NCBI GenBank assembly: GCA_958296125.1
Contig: OY282444.1
Location: 3,815,623 to 3,879,622, forward strand
DNA: 64,000 bases
Direction: 5' to 3'
From: an uncultured Poribacteria bacterium
GTDB taxonomy: Bacteria; Poribacteria; WGA-4E; PCPOR2b
In this document: piece after piece, positions 40,796 through 48,994 of the stretch
How the letters are laid out: each line of letters begins with the position of its first letter
How positions within the stretch are numbered: the stretch's first letter is position 1
Program-made: the position numbers and the translations under genes
The notes under the pieces: model-generated
What the model was told of the DNA's origin: nothing
What the model saw: the letters and a program-made list of their open reading frames with translations, nothing else
The model's database searches: none

Positions 40796-42049
40796 ATGAA
40801 AAATCGGGGATCCAAACAAATCCTCAGTTTTGGTATTGTAGCTCTGTTGTTCGTCTCACAATTCGTTGCGCTCGCCGAAGAGAAGAAAAGTCCGATTAAA
40901 ATTGGGGGTGCCCTGCGGGTGGGCTATGCCTACGGTAGTTACGGCGATGCTGACAACCCACACCGCCGAGGCGAAAATATTGGAGATGTTGACCTTGAGA
41001 TCTTCCGCCTGAATGCTGACCTTGACTACCACAATGTCATTAGTAGGATCGAATATCGATGGTATGACAACTATAGCATGATACATACTGCATGGCTAGG
41101 GTATAATCTCGGTGATTTCGGTACGCTCAAGGCAGGTATTGTGCGGGTTCCGTTCGGGCCTGGTCCTTATGGTGTCTCTAGTAGTTGGTTCTTTGACCAG
41201 CATTTTTATGTCGGGCTCGCCGACGATATGGATCTGGGAATCAGATGGAGTGATACCCTTGGCAAACTAACACTTGATGTAGGCTACTATCTTCAAAGCG
41301 AATTCCAGACGGATGGAAGTAGCCTTGCGAGTTCGCGATACAGTTATGACATTGTCAGGTGGGAAGAAACAGCTGATGCCCAGGGAAATGTTGAATGGGG
41401 GAGCGGTGAAAACGGGTTTGATGAGCAACATCAAGTTAACCTTCGCGCAATCTATGCCCTTGAAAACATCGCTGATTTGGGTGTGTCGCTTGAATACGGG
41501 TTGCTGAAGGGGACAGACGTGGATGATGATGGCGCGAATCACTACGCGGTTTCCGCGCACATGAAGAATGTGCTCGCGGACTTCACGCTCTTTTCGCAAT
41601 TTTCTTATTACGCGTATAATATCACCGATGATACACCTTGGGGCACCGGTGACCTGATTCCAATGGGGGCTTACGATTTCGCTTGGCCGATCGCGTCCCA
41701 GGGATTACTACCCGCGCTATCACTGCGCTACGGCGGCATAGATACATCAGGAGTCTCATGGATTGATAGCGTTACCCCTTATGTTGAAGCAAGCACGATC
41801 CTCAAAACGGCGGATGACTTCAACAGCAGTGCCCTAGTGACACTGGGTGCTAGCTGGACGGTCTTTGGATCTCTGTATGTCTATAGCGATCTAGCACTTT
41901 CCAACGGTAACGGCTTTGTCGGTAACGTCGATGCTGACGGCAAGAAAGAGGACTACGCCAACATCTACACGGGGGCTGGTGACTATGGTGCCAACGGAAA
42001 TGACGCGTGGAATTGGCGGGTTAATTTTAACTTCGGTTACTATTTCTAA
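40796..42049 (+). CDS. Outer-membrane porin-like protein
   Basis: A 417-residue protein with a signal peptide (about 27 residues, ending Val-Ala-Leu-Ala) and beta-barrel composition: alternating Tyr/Gly/Asp-rich strands and a C-terminal Phe-Gly-Tyr-Tyr-Phe. AGGAGG about 7 bases before ATG 40796 and the signal peptide fix the start, although the frame is open 54 codons further upstream through the leader. It is followed 61 bases later by a BCCT transporter, so it may supply the same quaternary-ammonium substrate. The structured leader upstream makes its expression likely to be regulated. Confidence 0.7.
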   Translation: MKNRGSKQILSFGIVALLFVSQFVALAEEKKSPIKIGGALRVGYAYGSYGDADNPHRRGENIGDVDLEIFRLNADLDYHNVISRIEYRWYDNYSMIHTAWLGYNLGDFGTLKAGIVRVPFGPGPYGVSSSWFFDQHFYVGLADDMDLGIRWSDTLGKLTLDVGYYLQSEFQTDGSSLASSRYSYDIVRWEETADAQGNVEWGSGENGFDEQHQVNLRAIYALENIADLGVSLEYGLLKGTDVDDDGANHYAVSAHMKNVLADFTLFSQFSYYAYNITDDTPWGTGDLIPMGAYDFAWPIASQGLLPALSLRYGGIDTSGVSWIDSVTPYVEASTILKTADDFNSSALVTLGASWTVFGSLYVYSDLALSNGNGFVGNVDADGKKEDYANIYTGAGDYGANGNDAWNWRVNFNFGYYF

Positions 42050-42109
42050 ACGTCTACACTTGTAGGGACAGACCCTTTGTGTTTGTCCAACTGGAAGGAG
42101 AATTTTGAA

Positions 42110-43657
42110 ATGCGCGAAGCAGAACACCTACCGGACAACAAGGAATACCGGAAGTTATTCGGTTTAGATATCTACCTGACACCAGTGTTCGTGATTTCTA
42201 GTATTGCCATCGCTGTCTTTATCGTTGGGGCACTCGTGTTCAAGGAAGGCGCGACCAAACTGTTTGGAGCTACCCGCGTCTGGCTTACCACGAACCTCGA
42301 CTGGTGGTTCATGGACATTACCAATTTACTTGTGCTATTCTGCCTATTTTTGGTTTTTTCCCGGCTCGGCAAGGTGCGCCTTGGGGGCGCAGATGCGAAA
42401 CCCGAATACTCCAACTTAACATGGTTATCCATGCTCTTTGCGGCAGGCATAGGCATCGGTCTCCTGTTTTTCGGGGTGGCGGAGCCAGTTTACTACCTCC
42501 AGAAGCCGCCGCTCGGCATTACCCCCGGAACGGCGGAAGCTGCTACCGCTGGCATAGCGGCGACGGTGTTTCACTGGGGCCTGCACGGTTGGGCAGTTTA
42601 CGGTGTTGTCGGACTCGCTCTCGGGTTTTTCGCCTACAACCGGGGATTGCCCCTCACCATCCGATCGGCATTCTATCCGCTACTCGGTGACCGCATCTGG
42701 GGCTGGCCCGGGCACATTATCGATACGTTCGCCATATTCGCGGGGTTGTTTGGACTTGCGACCTCACTCGGATTGGGGGCGCAACAGGTCACCTCGGGGC
42801 TCAACTACCTGTTTGATGTTCCCGCGAACAACACCACGATGGTGGTGCTGATTACGATAATTACCGCGATCGCGATGATATCGGTGGTGACCGGTATTAA
42901 TGTAGGCATCAAGCGTCTGAGCCAGTTCAACGTAATTGTCGCCTTATTGTTGCTGTTGGCTGTCATCATACTCGGCCCGACGCTCTATATTCTCAGCAGT
43001 ATATTCAACGGCCTTGGCACCTATTTCGCCAAGATACGACCGCTCAGCAATTGGATAGGACGCACGGACACCAGTTTCGTGCACAACTGGACCACGTTCT
43101 ACTGGGCATGGTGGATAGCTTGGGCACCATTCGTCGGTACTTTTATTGCCCGCATTTCAAAGGGGCGCACGGTGCGCGAGTTTGTGATCTTCGTGCTTAT
43201 CCTACCGACGCTGTTATGTTTGCTGTGGTTTAGTGCCTTTGGAGGCACTGCACTCCACCAGCACATGGTTGATGGCTATACCGGTGTGACTGAGAATGTT
43301 GAGGCTTGGAAGTTGGAACTTGCGTTGTTCAAAATGTTCGATAAACTGCCGTTGACAACGCTACTTTCCTCCGTAGCGATGATGCTGACAATCATTTTTT
43401 TCGTTACCTCGTCGGACTCTGGTTCCCTGATCATTGACATCATTGCAGCCGGCGGCAGGGTTGATGCACCGGTTGCTCAACGCGTGTTCTGGTGTAGTGT
43501 TGAGGGGTTAGTTGCCATCGCGCTGCTACTTGGCGGAGGTCTGAAGTCATTGCAGGCGGCATCGCTCGCAACAGGCTTCCCGTTTGCCATCGTTCTATTG
43601 GGAATGGCGGTTTGCGTCTGGATTGGGCTTCGTAACGAATCGCGTGAATTGGAATGA
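42110..43657 (+). CDS. BCCT family transporter (betaine/choline/carnitine type)
   Basis: A 515-residue protein with about 12 transmembrane segments. Ala-Gly-Ile-Gly-Ile-Gly-Leu-Leu-Phe-Phe-Gly near residue 110 is the family unwound-helix glycine stretch (GMGIGL in BetP, with Met replaced by Ile), and Trp-Trp-Ile-Ala-Trp-Ala-Pro-Phe-Val-Gly near residue 340 is the aromatic box that binds trimethylammonium groups. It takes up compatible solutes or carnitine-like compounds, driven by sodium or protons. GGAAGGAG precedes ATG 42110; the frame extends a little upstream. Confidence 0.9.
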   Translation: MREAEHLPDNKEYRKLFGLDIYLTPVFVISSIAIAVFIVGALVFKEGATKLFGATRVWLTTNLDWWFMDITNLLVLFCLFLVFSRLGKVRLGGADAKPEYSNLTWLSMLFAAGIGIGLLFFGVAEPVYYLQKPPLGITPGTAEAATAGIAATVFHWGLHGWAVYGVVGLALGFFAYNRGLPLTIRSAFYPLLGDRIWGWPGHIIDTFAIFAGLFGLATSLGLGAQQVTSGLNYLFDVPANNTTMVVLITIITAIAMISVVTGINVGIKRLSQFNVIVALLLLLAVIILGPTLYILSSIFNGLGTYFAKIRPLSNWIGRTDTSFVHNWTTFYWAWWIAWAPFVGTFIARISKGRTVREFVIFVLILPTLLCLLWFSAFGGTALHQHMVDGYTGVTENVEAWKLELALFKMFDKLPLTTLLSSVAMMLTIIFFVTSSDSGSLIIDIIAAGGRVDAPVAQRVFWCSVEGLVAIALLLGGGLKSLQAASLATGFPFAIVLLGMAVCVWIGLRNESRELE

Positions 43658-43687
43658 TTCGCTACGAGGGTTGATTGATGTAAACGG

Positions 43688-44752
43688 TTACGCACGCACT
43701 TCATCAGACCAATCCCGCCAGATATCGCCATCTGTGTTGTCGACCACGAGTGCGTCGGGGAGTGATTCAGGCGTTTTCTTAAAACCGTAGATTGTTGCTT
43801 GGCGGATAACGTCATTAGACGCGTTCTGTCCAGCGATGTGCAGAATTTTGGTGTGCCACAACACCACTGTACCGGCGGGACCGTGACAATCAAACGGTTG
43901 GGTATCTGCCTTAATCTCCCCGATGACCGGGTCGGTGTAACCCCCTGCTTTGCGTACCGTCAAATGTTTGTCTGTATGCTTCTCGCCGTCCTTGAAAGCC
44001 TTCCACTGTTCGGGCCAAATCCGCGAGTGACTCCCGGGCCACACGGTAAATCCGCCGGAGTTGGGCGGCACATCGGAAATGTAGGCTGACATCTGCAGCC
44101 GCCATCGACCATAACATGCACCATCGGAATGGGCACCTCGGTACTCCGGGGCGTGAGACGGGCTGTTCGGTAGGGTGCAATATAGCCCGCGAGTCCCCTG
44201 CCCATTGAGCCACACCGGTCCGGTTTCGGGAAGGCGCAGCGCGGGTTCTGTCGTGAAAGTGCCCTCCGAGGGCCACCCCATTAAGTGCCCTACATGAGAA
44301 GTCAACCCTCCCACAGTGTCGTCACACATAAAGCACGGACCGGTTGTATAGCCTGACTCGTCAAGCCCGGCGGGCCAAACCACCGTCCCGTTCCCAAGCA
44401 GTTGTTCGGCAACCTGCCACAAGGCGCGGGGTGCTAGGTTTAGCATCAATTCCGACGCACCATTGCGGACTGTAAACCGGTGCCTATTGCCGCTGAAATA
44501 CGGGTCCCCCCCACCTTCGGGGCGATGCTGTAGTTTGACGTTCTCCTCCTCAGTGATGGGATACCATGTAGAGGGATCGTCCCTTTTCAGACGCGGAAGG
44601 TGCGCTTGAATCACCTCCCACATTTCGGCACGCGCGTGTTGGCACAATTCAGGGTCGAGAATCCCTTCGAGAACTAAGAATCCGTCACGTTTGAACTGGG
44701 AAATCTGGTCTGCTGTCAAGGGCTCAACTGACTTAAAACTTGGGGTAGACAT
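43688..44752 (-). CDS. Phytanoyl-CoA dioxygenase family (PhyH) protein
   Basis: A 354-residue PhyH protein. The start Leu-Thr-Ala-Asp-Gln-Ile-Ser-Gln-Phe-Lys-Arg-Asp-Gly-Phe is typical, the iron ligands are His-x-Asp in Gly-Ala-His-Ser-Asp-Gly and the later His in Leu-Trp-His-Thr-Lys-Ile-Leu-His, and an Arg follows at Val-Ile-Arg-Gln-Ala. Substrate unknown. AAGGAAG lies before ATG 44752; a TTG 33 bases upstream is less likely. It is adjacent on the same strand to a DUF58 remnant. Confidence 0.85.
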   Translation of the reverse strand: MSTPSFKSVEPLTADQISQFKRDGFLVLEGILDPELCQHARAEMWEVIQAHLPRLKRDDPSTWYPITEEENVKLQHRPEGGGDPYFSGNRHRFTVRNGASELMLNLAPRALWQVAEQLLGNGTVVWPAGLDESGYTTGPCFMCDDTVGGLTSHVGHLMGWPSEGTFTTEPALRLPETGPVWLNGQGTRGLYCTLPNSPSHAPEYRGAHSDGACYGRWRLQMSAYISDVPPNSGGFTVWPGSHSRIWPEQWKAFKDGEKHTDKHLTVRKAGGYTDPVIGEIKADTQPFDCHGPAGTVVLWHTKILHIAGQNASNDVIRQATIYGFKKTPESLPDALVVDNTDGDIWRDWSDEVRA

Positions 44753-44839
44753 AGTTATCTTCCTTTTACTTAATTTTGCGCGCAATGCCCCATCCCTTTA
44801 GGGTGGGGAAAGGTTGCAAGACATATTTTAGTACATCTG

Positions 44840-45001
44840 TCAATGATAGACTATTTTGGAATCGGTCGGTTTCTGTGTAGCGAGCGCGACGATGTTGGAG
44901 TCCGTCAAGGTCACGCAAATGATGAGGTGGTGTCTGGCAAGCTGCCCTACATAACGGGTGAGACCTTTGGATCCGTATCCTTTCTCTTTCCGTGCTGTCA
45001 T
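44840..45001 (-). pseudogene. Truncated DUF58 C-terminal fragment, translationally coupled
   Basis: A 53-codon frame whose ATG (at 45001) overlaps the TGA of the upstream membrane-protein gene (ATGA). The peptide has the look of a DUF58 C-terminal segment: Leu-Ala-Arg-His-His-Leu-Ile-Ile-Cys-Val-Thr-Leu-Thr-Asp-Ser, then Val-Ala-Leu-Ala and Ile-Val-Tyr. In complete loci a DUF58 gene often follows such a membrane gene. Here only a piece remains, so a deletion removed most of the gene. The remainder of the gap to the PhyH gene is noncoding. Confidence 0.5.
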
Positions 45002-45882
45002 ACCGCAGCCTCGGTCACGCGCATCTCAATATCGAATCCCTCTTTCCGAATACGTTGGTCGAAGTAGAGAAGCGTCGAACCGATTATCCCAATAGGTAGT
45101 ATCAGGCTAGTCACGACGTAGTTGATGAACCCCTGAATCATGTAGTTGGCCAACCCATCCCAAGTTGTCAGTTCCGGCGCGAACATCCGTTGAAACATTT
45201 TCAACAACCCCTCTTCGCCGCTTATCACCTCCGTTAAACCGAACCCAAATAATAAAGAAAATTGAAATATGGTCTGAATCATGAAAGCGAGCAGAAAAAT
45301 CGCGAACAGGATACCAAAGACACGCCACCACGTGCCTGTGACCAATTCACGGCTGCGTCTTAGCGCGTTTGTCACTGAGGTCTCCTCAATCAAGACCGCT
45401 TGTGCGTAGAACGCCCACCGCGTTCCAAAATAGATGGCAAACGGGATGCCAATGACGGTTATCGCTAATAGTCCAAGAATTAACATATAGAGCAGATTAC
45501 TTCCAAGGTAGGGCCAGAACCGGCGTGTAACCTGTCTGAATGCTGCACCGGCAGTGATTGGCTTGCCTAAATAGGCTTGGGAACTGGCGAACAGTAGCGC
45601 ACCTACGGGAAATAGTGCGATCAAAATGTTAATCCAAAAGGTGATGAAAGCTATCATAATCACCACACCCAATAGGCCAACATTGGAAAAGAAAAACGTT
45701 GAAATACCTTTGAGCAGATTCACCCCTAACATTAAAACGAAATAAACAACACAGATGCCTACAATCAGTCGGAAATGGTCCCGATAGAGACTGAATATTG
45801 CGTCCAAGATATCCGTGAACCCCATCGGTTGAAGCGATGTTGTTGTGGCGGCCTCATTGGTGCTTATGTTGGAATTTAACAT
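44998..45882 (-). CDS. Multi-pass membrane protein of unknown function
   Basis: A 294-residue protein with about six transmembrane segments, with Thr-Asp-Ile-Leu-Asp-Ala-Ile-Phe-Ser-Leu-Tyr-Arg at the N-terminus and Trp-Trp-Arg-Val-Phe-Gly-Ile-Leu and Arg-Arg-Ser-Arg-Glu-Leu-Val in the middle. Those resemble YciC/DUF975-like or GDPD-membrane-domain proteins, but I cannot name the family. GGGGGAT lies 8 bases before ATG 45882; the frame is open 14 codons further upstream. The 3' end overlaps the DUF58 fragment, which suggests an envelope-related gene pair that has been damaged. Confidence 0.65.
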   Translation of the reverse strand: MLNSNISTNEAATTTSLQPMGFTDILDAIFSLYRDHFRLIVGICVVYFVLMLGVNLLKGISTFFFSNVGLLGVVIMIAFITFWINILIALFPVGALLFASSQAYLGKPITAGAAFRQVTRRFWPYLGSNLLYMLILGLLAITVIGIPFAIYFGTRWAFYAQAVLIEETSVTNALRRSRELVTGTWWRVFGILFAIFLLAFMIQTIFQFSLLFGFGLTEVISGEEGLLKMFQRMFAPELTTWDGLANYMIQGFINYVVTSLILPIGIIGSTLLYFDQRIRKEGFDIEMRVTEAAV

Positions 45883-45986
45883 TTTTTCTATCCCCCTTTC
45901 GATACTCAAGGGAGAGTATAACACATCGTCTAACGACTATCAAGCATTGCCTGACATCGTTCTCACGCATTGGATGGATCTCCTAG

Positions 45987-47075
45987 CTACGAATTGAGGA
46001 CCGCACCGAGCCGAGCTGCCACAATTTCGTCTTCGCCTTCTTCCATCATATAAGGCATAATGGAAATGCCGTTCGCATTGCCATCGAGTTCAATACGCGG
46101 CTCCCCTTTCGACAACTGACTTGCGGCATCTGTGCCACTCATCCCCACGGTCTTAACATCCCAGTTAATCTCAAGCACCGGTGCGACATTCGATCTGCCC
46201 GGTTGACGGATGGCAGTCGTCACGGAGTCAACATCTTTCACGGCCTCCGTTATAACCCCCAATCGTCTCTCCCACTCCTTCCACTCCGCCTTATGGTCTC
46301 TTTTTACCCACTGCTCCGCCGCTGCTAAGAGCCCCATAATTTCCTCTTTACCGGCTTTCATTGGACGCGCCAATGCGTGATGGGGTGCGCCGTTGAGGAA
46401 AGCGTTTTGGAGTAAATCCTTACGCCCCAGCACCAAGCCAGAGGCCTGGGGCCCTCGGAGACATTTACCGCCACTATAGGCAACGGCATCAGCACCCTGC
46501 TCAAGATACCAGTTGGGCACATCGGGCCTTTCTGCTGCCGCGTCAACAAAGGTTGGAATCCCATGTTCGTGGCCCAGTTCTGCCATCTCCTTCACTGTTA
46601 TTTGGCCTCGTTCTTCGGCATCTCCGAAAACGAAGAGCATTGCAGTCCGCTCGTTGAGGGCGGCTTTGAATTCAGCTTTCGTTTCAACCTCAATCATCTT
46701 GACTCCGACCATACGGATTGCATGGTCGTAGACGTTCCGATGGCAGGTTTGGACAATAACCTCGTTTTTCATACCGGTGGTGTCGGGGAGCCGAATCATC
46801 TTCTCAGGGTCGTTGCCGGCCACACAAGCTGCTGTCACTTGACACAATGCTGCAGCACAGCCATCAGTGACCAATCCCCACTCACACTCCATCAACTCAG
46901 CAATTCGCGCCCCGACCCCTTCCATCAGTTCGTCAAGATTGACATAGCGTTGTGAAGCGAGGGTCATTGCTTCGCGGACTTCGGGAAGAATAATTGAGCC
47001 GCTTATAATTGTATAAGTGCCACGACAATTGATCAGTGGTCGTACACCGATCGATTCATAAGTAGGACAGTTCAT
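45987..47075 (-). CDS. SelA-like PLP-dependent aminotransferase-fold protein
   Basis: A 362-residue fold-type I PLP enzyme. The Lys that would form the Schiff base is in Tyr-Ser-Gly-Gly-Lys-Cys-Leu-Arg-Gly-Pro-Gln, and Phe-Val-Asp-Ala-Ala-Ala-Glu is the cofactor-binding Asp region. It resembles the selenocysteine-synthase/DgaE/ammonia-lyase branch rather than a classical transaminase. True SelA is much longer (about 460 residues), so a small-molecule lyase is more likely. The MTase-HNH gene begins 11 bases upstream on the same strand. Confidence 0.72.
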   Translation of the reverse strand: MNCPTYESIGVRPLINCRGTYTIISGSIILPEVREAMTLASQRYVNLDELMEGVGARIAELMECEWGLVTDGCAAALCQVTAACVAGNDPEKMIRLPDTTGMKNEVIVQTCHRNVYDHAIRMVGVKMIEVETKAEFKAALNERTAMLFVFGDAEERGQITVKEMAELGHEHGIPTFVDAAAERPDVPNWYLEQGADAVAYSGGKCLRGPQASGLVLGRKDLLQNAFLNGAPHHALARPMKAGKEEIMGLLAAAEQWVKRDHKAEWKEWERRLGVITEAVKDVDSVTTAIRQPGRSNVAPVLEINWDVKTVGMSGTDAASQLSKGEPRIELDGNANGISIMPYMMEEGEDEIVAARLGAVLNS

Positions 47076-47085
47076 AATTTTTCTC

Positions 47086-48540
47086 CTATCTGCGTAGTGA
47101 TCGTTCTTTCAAAATTGTGATGAAAGCCTCTTGCGTTTGGTTGCTCTTAATTCGATTGCAACTACTACATAACAGTTGCAGGTTTTCGGGATGGTCAGTG
47201 CCTCCTTTCGATAGTGGGATAATATGGTCAACTTCAAAATCCCGGAATGCAAAATCCCGGCGACACCCGTTGCAAAATCCTTCTTGTTGTCCAAATAAGG
47301 TGTGTTTGTGGGTTCGATAGTTGGGTAACTTTCCGGTATCGGTGCGCTTAGGGATGTCGGTGCGATGGATGACTTTGCCGAGTAAAACGCCATCTTCTCC
47401 GATTTGCACCTCTCGCTTGAGGCGGTCTTTGACTAAATCAACCGCCTTTGCTGAGAGGTCAATCCCTATCCATTGTCGCCCAAGATTCTCCGCGGCAACA
47501 CAGGTCGTTGCACACCCACAGAATGGGTCTAACACCCAATCCCCTATATTTGACGATGCCTTGATGATGCGCTCTAACAACGCACGCGGTTTCTGAGTAG
47601 GGTAGCCTAGACGCTCTTTGCCCTTTACAGGTGGTGTGTCGAGAATCAAGTCACCTGACACAACCCCCGGCATCACAGATAGGTATTTTTTCCAGCGAGG
47701 TCTTCCCGTTCCACTTTCGGGCCAGTGCAGCAGGCTAGCAGCATCAAGAGCTTGACATTTTGCCAGTTGATCGAGTGCTTCGTAATTGTTTGGTAGTAGT
47801 GCCTGTGCAGTAGCAGGGAATCTGTTACGGGCAGGTGGTGCCCATGCTCGACCGGGAGGAGGTTTGATACCTTTCAATGGCCTATACGCTTGCTCGCTGC
47901 CTGCCTTGCCGCCGGACAAATCAACCGTTCCCCATCTACCATGTTCGTCTTCACGCCGATAAGTCTTCTGTATGTATTTATCGTCATAGGGTGTGTATTG
48001 CTGATTCCAAGTTGCGCCCTCGGATTTGACGTAGTAGAGAATCCGGTCAGTGTTCACAGCGTAACGTTTTCCTAATGATTTCGTTGACGTGCGTTTCCAC
48101 ACCACTTCATTCCTGAAATTCTCCTTTTCAAACACAATATCCATTAGTATCTTGAGATAGTGAGAGGCTGTTGGGTCGCAGTGTAGATAGATGGATCCGG
48201 TATCTTTCAAGACGCGGTATATCTCTAACAAACGGACAGCCATCATAATGAGATAGGACTTCATCCCTTTGCCGTGAGCGAGTTCTGCCGCTTCAAGGGA
48301 TTGATAGAGGGCAGGGTTTCGTTCCGCGATTTCGCCGTGCCAAGCGTTATCCACATCGCTAAGTGTCCAAGTATCCTTGAACGCCGCCCCTGCTGCCTCA
48401 CTGCCGATAGGGGCAGAATAGTTGCGGTTAGAGTTGAACGGTGGGTCTAGGTAGATTAAATCTATCGAATTGCTATTGAATCCGCGCAGGATTTCTAAAT
48501 TATCGCGCTCCCAGATGGTTCGGTTGGCTGCGTTAAGCAT
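47086..48540 (-). CDS. DNA methyltransferase fused to HNH nuclease domain
   Basis: A 484-residue protein with a beta-class amino-methyltransferase (motif IV Asp-Pro-Pro-Phe at residues 32-35, motif I Asp-Pro-Phe-Cys-Gly-Cys-Ala-Thr-Thr near 338) and a C-terminal HNH domain (Cys423-x2-Cys426, Asp-His-Ile-Ile-Pro-Leu near 438, then Asn-Leu-Gln-Leu-Leu-Cys-Ser-Ser-Cys-Asn near 454). The methyltransferase probably modifies adenine N6 or cytosine N4. Having both activities in one chain suggests a self-contained restriction-modification enzyme or a methylation-linked nuclease. The glycine of motif I is altered (Cys-Ala-Thr-Thr). No separate specificity or restriction gene is adjacent. Confidence 0.85.
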   Translation of the reverse strand: MLNAANRTIWERDNLEILRGFNSNSIDLIYLDPPFNSNRNYSAPIGSEAAGAAFKDTWTLSDVDNAWHGEIAERNPALYQSLEAAELAHGKGMKSYLIMMAVRLLEIYRVLKDTGSIYLHCDPTASHYLKILMDIVFEKENFRNEVVWKRTSTKSLGKRYAVNTDRILYYVKSEGATWNQQYTPYDDKYIQKTYRREDEHGRWGTVDLSGGKAGSEQAYRPLKGIKPPPGRAWAPPARNRFPATAQALLPNNYEALDQLAKCQALDAASLLHWPESGTGRPRWKKYLSVMPGVVSGDLILDTPPVKGKERLGYPTQKPRALLERIIKASSNIGDWVLDPFCGCATTCVAAENLGRQWIGIDLSAKAVDLVKDRLKREVQIGEDGVLLGKVIHRTDIPKRTDTGKLPNYRTHKHTLFGQQEGFCNGCRRDFAFRDFEVDHIIPLSKGGTDHPENLQLLCSSCNRIKSNQTQEAFITILKERSLRR

Positions 48541-48675
48541 TATTGGAGCCTTTCCATAATGTGTGCTATGCGCGTGTTTAACTTATTCCCAAAAATACTA
48601 TCTGAGAACGGTTTTCCACGCGGGCATGCTCAAACGATATCGCTATTTTAGCACAGGTTGTGTTCAAAATCGACA

Positions 48676-48769
48676 CCAAAACTTGTCTCTGTTAGGGCTG
48701 ACCGCGCTGGAGCAACTTCTAGCAGCGTGGTGGCTTCCTCGCCAAAACTTGTCTCTATTAGGGCTGACC
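48676..48769. repeat. Two 28-base direct repeats with 66-base period
   Basis: 48676-48703 and 48742-48769 are identical apart from one base (G/A). Both begin CCAAAACTTGTCTCT and end TTAGGGCTGACC. They lie in the 454-base non-coding gap between the methyltransferase gene and the Nramp-like gene. An apparent 104-codon open frame through the gap is a by-product of the repeats. Confidence 0.6.
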
Positions 48770-48778
48770 CCCCTTAAT

Positions 48779-48796
48779 CCCCCCGCAAGCGGGGGG
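48779..48796. repeat. C/G hairpin next to the direct repeats
   Basis: CCCCCCGC (48779-48786) and GCGGGGGG (48789-48796) pair around AA. The sequence CCTTAATCC precedes it. The rest of the gap, to 48994, contains short GGATGGC repeats at about 48830-48862 but no gene. Confidence 0.5.
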
Positions 48797-48994
48797 AGGG
48801 GGCCAGGATGCCCCGCCACTGGTCTTGGCACGGATGGCAGGCTTGGCGCGGATGGCGGTTTCGGGATTCTTTTTTAATAGACAAGGTCTCGGATGTATGC
48901 TAACATAGCTGAAAGTGTTTTTTCAAAATCCAAACTTCCTCTACATAATAGAAGAAGAGTGTGGGAAAGTTGCTTTTGAAATGAAAGGAGGGCC

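Noticed and set aside
48563-48877. 104-codon frame through the direct repeats
   Set aside because: It exists only because the repeats keep the frame open; the peptide is repetitive and has no ribosome-binding site.
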